NCBI RefSeq assembly: GCF_936927845.1
Contig: NZ_CAKZHV010000013.1
Location: forward strand, 1 to 6,491
DNA length: 6,491 bases
Source: an uncultured Sphingomonas sp.
Lineage (GTDB): Bacteria; Pseudomonadota; Alphaproteobacteria; Sphingomonadales; Sphingomonadaceae
Reading direction: 5' to 3'
Below, piece by piece: positions 4,447 to 6,491 of the stretch. Position numbers and translations under genes: made by a program. Numbering within the stretch: position 1 is the stretch's first letter; each line of letters starts with the position of its first letter. Under the pieces are notes generated by a model, which was given only the letters and a program-made list of their open reading frames with translations, was not told the DNA's origin and ran no database searches.

Positions 4447-4732
4447 ACTACCGGACGTCGACTTTCTGTTTCGATTTATTGAAAAGCCTTTCGTTAGTCC
4501 AAATTGGGCCTGCGCTTACATCGGCATCGGGCTTGTTATGACGCTGATGCAGATGTTTTTTGTTGGCTCGCCTACGCCTGAGCCAGCACTCTCCCCGATC
4601 GACGTGATGACACGTCAGCTTCAGGCCATATATGGACTTAGGTTCTTGGTGCCGGCGCTTTGTTTCAGCGTCGTTGGCTGCTTGGGTCTTTTGACCTGCC
4701 TCGTACGCGACTGGATAAATCGGGCCGACTAG
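4427..4732 (+). CDS. Small two-helix membrane protein, unknown function (101 aa)
   Basis: The ATG at 4427 follows GGAGG by 5 nt, the best-spaced start in the frame. The protein has a polar N-terminus (MPRRSNELPDVDFLFRFIEK), a first membrane segment at about residues 28-46 (AYIGIGLVMTLMQMFF), a periplasmic-type loop of about 25 residues with three prolines (SPTPEPALSPIDV), and a second segment at about 70-93 (LRFLVPALCFSVVGCLGLLT). The end is short and charged: RDWINRAD. The positive-inside rule puts both ends in the cytoplasm. Its coding sequence is more AT-rich than the surrounding DNA, as in the 2812-3516 gene. The last codons (about RAD) and the TAG stop lie in repeat copy D, so the C-terminus is repeat-derived. 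The start is buried in a strong hairpin. No family recognised. Confidence 0.7.
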   Translation: MPRRSNELPDVDFLFRFIEKPFVSPNWACAYIGIGLVMTLMQMFFVGSPTPEPALSPIDVMTRQLQAIYGLRFLVPALCFSVVGCLGLLTCLVRDWINRAD

Positions 4733-4755
4733 AGCCCGGTCCCGCCATAGGCGGG
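4724..4755. repeat. Structured intergenic repeat, partial copy D
   Basis: Only the 3' part of the repeat is present: GCCGACTAGAGCCCGGTCCC followed by the hairpin CCCGCC-ATA-GGCGGG (4741-4755). It matches copy C (4319-4350) at 31 of 32 positions. Its TAG is the stop codon of the 4427-4732 gene. It fills the space between that gene and the convergent gene ending at 4770, where the hairpin may act as a weak bidirectional transcription barrier. Confidence 0.75.
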
Positions 4756-4769
4756 ATGCGTCGGCATCA

Positions 4770-5156
4770 TCAGCGCAGCGCCACGAATGCCAGCAGAACG
4801 TTGAAAAGGATCGAGAGTCCGAGCAGGGACGCAAGGACGTTCCGGTCGCTTTTGTGTCGTGCGGTGAGCTGGCGAGCTGCCGCAGCCGAGGTGGCGCGCT
4901 CGCGGGCGACCAAGGTCGAGAGGGTTTCGGAAAGCCGCATCAGCATGGTGCCTGTGGCACCGATCGAGCGAAGCCCCTGGTCATCAGGTGGGAGGGGTAG
5001 ATCCTCGATGAGGCTCGCCGACGACGCGTAATCGTGGAGCAGGCCGATCGTCGTATCGAGGTCGAGGTGATCGCCCTCGAGGAGGGCCATTCTCGCCCTT
5101 GAGGCGGCCATGGCTCGGCATACTGCCGCAACCGCTGGATGGGTGTCGCCTGTCAT
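4770..5156 (-). CDS. Tail-anchored helical protein, last gene of a three-gene operon (128 aa)
   Basis: The ATG at 5156 has GAGGAG 6 nt upstream; the upstream gene's TGA stop overlaps this site (TGAGGAG), so translation is probably coupled. A longer reading of the frame is antisense-like and is rejected. The protein is Ala/Leu-rich and helical (MTGDTHPAVAAVCRAMAASR). It has an acidic central part (LEDLPLPPDDQG-like, near residues 50-60), a helical segment with LMRLSETLSTLVARERATSA, and one C-terminal hydrophobic helix at about residues 106-127 (NVLASLLGLSILFNVLLAFV) ending in Arg. It is probably anchored in the inner membrane by that helix, with the bulk cytoplasmic. No known family. It follows the lipoprotein gene by 10 nt, which suggests a joint envelope role. 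Confidence 0.75.
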   Translation of the reverse strand: MTGDTHPAVAAVCRAMAASRARMALLEGDHLDLDTTIGLLHDYASSASLIEDLPLPPDDQGLRSIGATGTMLMRLSETLSTLVARERATSAAAARQLTARHKSDRNVLASLLGLSILFNVLLAFVALR

Positions 5157-5166
5157 GGTCGGCTCC

Positions 5167-5535
5167 TCACAATTCGTCGTAGTCGACGACCTCGCCCTTG
5201 CGGTCGCGGTAGACGTCGAGCTTTTCGGGTGCGTGCTTCGGGTCGGTGCAGTTGGCTTCGCCGTCGGGACGAACGTCGATCTGCTGGGTGTCGTATTTGT
5301 TGCCGCTGTCGATCCACCACTTGCAGCCGTACTGGTCCTCAACCTTGAACCAGCGGCGTGAGGAAAGGTCAGGACGGGGGTGTTCGCGCGAGAGCGTGAT
5401 GTCCCCTTTCTTCAGCATGGCGGCGATCCGCGCCGGCTTCGCCTGTTCTTCCGCTTGCCGCGCCGCCTGGTCATTGGTGGGACCGGGATCCGCGCAGGCA
5501 GCGGCCAACAGCGGCAACAGGATAGCGAAGCGCAT
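5167..5535 (-). CDS. Small lipoprotein, middle gene of the operon (122 aa)
   Basis: The ATG at 5535 follows GGAGG by 8 nt. The N-terminus MRFAILLPLLAAACADPGPT is a short lipoprotein signal peptide. Cleavage before Cys14 would give an acylated, envelope-anchored protein; Ala rather than Leu at -3 makes the lipobox slightly non-standard. Asp16 is not at +2, so outer-membrane sorting cannot be excluded. A charged helical linker (about 20-45) is followed by a compact domain rich in strands and aromatics (RRWFKVEDQYGCKWWIDSGN), with Cys71 and Cys96 as a possible disulfide pair. No family recognised. It starts 35 nt after the stop of the 5571-6011 gene, and its own stop overlaps the next gene's ribosome binding site, so the three genes form one transcription unit. 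Confidence 0.8.
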   Translation of the reverse strand: MRFAILLPLLAAACADPGPTNDQAARQAEEQAKPARIAAMLKKGDITLSREHPRPDLSSRRWFKVEDQYGCKWWIDSGNKYDTQQIDVRPDGEANCTDPKHAPEKLDVYRDRKGEVVDYDEL

Positions 5536-5570
5536 CGTTCTAACCTCCGGTTGGCGGGTATGCGGGCGAA

Positions 5571-6011
5571 TTACACCGCAATCCGGAAGGCGGGAGGCTG
5601 ATAGCTGCCGTCGGCGAAATGCTCGGCGATGGCCTCGAAAGTGCCGAGCTCGCTCGCTTCATCTGCGTCGATGACGACGTGCTCCTCTTCGTCCGCGGCG
5701 AAGCGCAGGCGGTCGCCACTGCCCTTCCAGACCACGATCTCCGGGCCGAAGGAGGGGGCGCCGCCCGACCAGCGCAGGTATGGCAGGTCGTGCGTGCAGC
5801 AGAAATCCTCGATTTCTGCGATTTCGCCGTCCCGGATCTCCTGGCCAAAGAGCCGCAACGGGCCGTCCTCAGGAAACTGGGAGCGATCGAAAGGTTCGCC
5901 GCCCCAATCGATTGAAAGTCTCTCGGCCTGAACTAAGGTTACAAAGTCGTCGACCAGATTAGCAGGGAGCGAGCCCCCGATCGTTATCGACACGGATACG
6001 CGGTCGCCCAT
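5571..6011 (-). CDS. Acidic soluble protein of unknown function, first gene of the operon (146 aa)
   Basis: The start at 6011 is preferred: GGAG lies 8 nt upstream and the protein then begins directly with a beta strand (MGDRVSVSITIGGSLPANLV). An alternative ATG at 6083 would add 24 low-complexity residues; it has a G-rich stretch upstream but is less likely. The protein is strongly acidic, with no signal peptide or membrane segment. Visible parts are an N-terminal strand-helix unit (about 1-35), WGGEPFDRSQFPEDGPLRLF, a double cysteine (Cys71-Cys72) after EIAEIEDF, WSGGAPSFGPEIVVWKG, and an acidic segment (AADEEEHVVIDADEAS) before a C-terminal AFRIAV. I recognise no family. Upstream lie a 10-bp hairpin (6116-6142) and the terminator of the preceding gene, so the promoter is probably between about 6085 and 6150. 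Confidence 0.75.
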   Translation of the reverse strand: MGDRVSVSITIGGSLPANLVDDFVTLVQAERLSIDWGGEPFDRSQFPEDGPLRLFGQEIRDGEIAEIEDFCCTHDLPYLRWSGGAPSFGPEIVVWKGSGDRLRFAADEEEHVVIDADEASELGTFEAIAEHFADGSYQPPAFRIAV

Positions 6012-6115
6012 GGGAATAGCTCCATCGGGTAGAGGCGAACTGGTCCCGGGCGAGTTCTCCTCGTCCCCTTGCCAGCACGTCATACCGCGTACCCCCTTCT
6101 CTTTTGCTTCCGAGT

Positions 6116-6142
6116 CTTGCGGCAGCGCAGCAGCGCTGCAAG
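6116..6142. other. Inverted repeat upstream of the operon (possible operator)
   Basis: CTTGC (6116-6120) pairs with GCAAG (6138-6142), and AGCGC (6124-6128) with GCGCT (6133-6137), with a 3-nt bulge (6121-6123) and a 4-nt loop. It lies in the presumed promoter region of the minus-strand operon, where a repressor site or a leader hairpin would be expected. Nothing else identifies its role. Confidence 0.35.
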
Positions 6143-6152
6143 CCATTTCTTC

Positions 6153-6181
6153 AAAAAAAGGGCGACGCCGAAGCGTCGCCC
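6153..6181 (-). terminator. Intrinsic (rho-independent) terminator
   Basis: On the minus strand a perfect 9-bp stem GGGCGACGC/GCGTCGCCC with a TTCG tetraloop is followed directly by seven Ts (6159-6153). This is a classic intrinsic terminator. It should end transcription of the gene that stops at 6289 and insulate the operon starting at 6011. Confidence 0.92.
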
Positions 6182-6187
6182 CTGAGT

Positions 6188-6219
6188 GGCACATGATGGG
6201 AGGCTGTTCACCATGTGCC
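6188..6219. repeat. 8-bp inverted repeat between a stop codon and the terminator
   Basis: GGCACATG (6188-6195) and CATGTGCC (6212-6219) are perfect reverse complements separated by 16 nt. The pair lies in the 3' untranslated region of the 6289-6491 gene, before its terminator. It may be a second mRNA hairpin; role unknown. Confidence 0.4.
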
Positions 6220-6259
6220 GGGCCGGTATCGCGGGGAGCAGGCGTACCGGTATGGGATG

Positions 6260-6281
6260 GGCCGGCGCTTAAGCGCCGGCC
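6260..6281. repeat. 22-bp perfect GC-rich palindrome 7 nt after a stop codon
   Basis: GGCCGGCGC-TTAA-GCGCCGGCC forms a 9-bp stem with a TTAA loop (or a full 22-bp palindrome in DNA). It is close to the TGA of the minus-strand gene ending at 6289 and has no T run. It may be a backup terminator or a 3'-end mRNA protector. Confidence 0.6.
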
Positions 6282-6288
6282 GAGTTCG

Positions 6289-6491
6289 TCAGGCGTCGGC
6301 CGGTTCGCGGCGACGGCGACCGCGCGCGGGAGCGGGTTCGACCGGTGCCGTGGTCTCGCCGAGGCCGTCGTTGATCGAGCCACCCTCGTCGCCTGCGCCG
6401 CCATCGACCGGGCTGCCATCGGCACCGAAGGGCGGCGCCAGATCGTCCTCGCTCTTGACGCCGAGGGCGGCACCGACGTCGCGGCGACGCT
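6289..6491 (-). CDS. Unknown protein, C-terminal 67 residues (start outside window)
   Basis: One open minus-strand frame enters from the window edge and ends at TGA 6291-6289. The visible end reads RRRDVGAALGVKSEDDLAPP, then a Gly/Asp-rich, probably disordered stretch (GADGSPVDGGAGDEGGSIND), then a Pro/Ala segment and a basic tail ARGRRRREPADA. It looks like the flexible C-terminus of a larger, possibly nucleic-acid-binding or structural protein, but no family can be named. The frame is supported by the palindrome and the intrinsic terminator that follow the stop, and by codon bias. The competing minus-strand frame through the same DNA would have to read through this terminator and is rejected. 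Confidence 0.7.
   Translation of the reverse strand, partial: RRRDVGAALGVKSEDDLAPPFGADGSPVDGGAGDEGGSINDGLGETTAPVEPAPARGRRRREPADA

Noticed and set aside
5157..5342. Upstream extension of the 4770-5156 gene
   Set aside because: It overlaps the lipoprotein gene in another frame, is Ser/Thr/Ala shadow sequence, and the ATG at 5156 has a strong ribosome binding site.
6084..6217. Minus-strand frame starting at the ATG within 6205-6217 and encoding a hydrophobic, Arg-rich peptide
   Set aside because: It runs through the terminator stem and T run and has no ribosome binding site, so it is very unlikely to be translated.
6012..6473. Upstream extension of the 5571-6011 gene up to 6473
   Set aside because: It would read through an intrinsic terminator and antisense to nothing, but in a competing frame of the gene ending at 6289. 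The ATG at 6011 (or less likely 6083) is adequate.
1..6491. CRISPR array, tRNA or rRNA gene
   Set aside because: No regularly spaced identical direct repeats and no recognisable tRNA or rRNA sequence were found. The cloverleaf-like fold of repeat copies A and C lacks conserved tRNA bases and a CCA end.

Overview
The window is GC-rich DNA that looks alphaproteobacterial, probably from a sphingomonad. This rests on codon bias, strong GGAGG-type ribosome binding sites, the style of IS110 transposase and the GC-rich hairpin repeats; no core or taxonomic marker gene is present. It reads as an accessory region (genomic island, plasmid or prophage-like segment). Most genes are short, encode membrane or envelope proteins of unknown function, and are separated by unusually structured noncoding DNA.

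Layout: (1) 1-142, 5' end of an unknown minus-strand gene. (2) 143-708, no gene but dense structure: a leader-like module with tandem hairpins and a 20-bp inverted repeat, twin bulged hairpins sharing a TTAACA bulge, and two copies (B, A) of a roughly 85-95 bp structured repeat. (3) 709-1168, two very small minus-strand membrane proteins. (4) About 1190-2650, an IS110-family insertion sequence (transposase 1271-2425) followed by a structured noncoding stretch that could hold its guide RNA. (5) 2812-3516, a more AT-rich plus-strand gene for a three-helix membrane protein with a C-terminal OB-fold of the tRNA_anti-like type. (6) 3632-3925, a minus-strand coiled-coil/tail-anchored protein with a terminator-like hairpin, preceded by a second leader module resembling the first. 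(7) 4266-4755, repeat copy C, a hairpin that hides a start site together with a possible leader peptide, a two-helix membrane protein, and partial repeat copy D. (8) 6011-4770, a compact minus-strand operon: acidic soluble protein, lipoprotein, tail-anchored protein. (9) 6153-6491, an intrinsic terminator and the 3' end of an upstream minus-strand gene.

No pathway can be named. The three-gene operon may form an envelope-associated unit. The strongest unexplained signal is in the noncoding DNA: two related leader modules lie in front of two otherwise unrelated minus-strand genes, hairpin families keep their pairing while their sequence changes, and one repeat supplies the stop codons of two membrane-protein genes. 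The IS110 copy sits between two divergently oriented genes and may have displaced the promoter of the small-protein pair.
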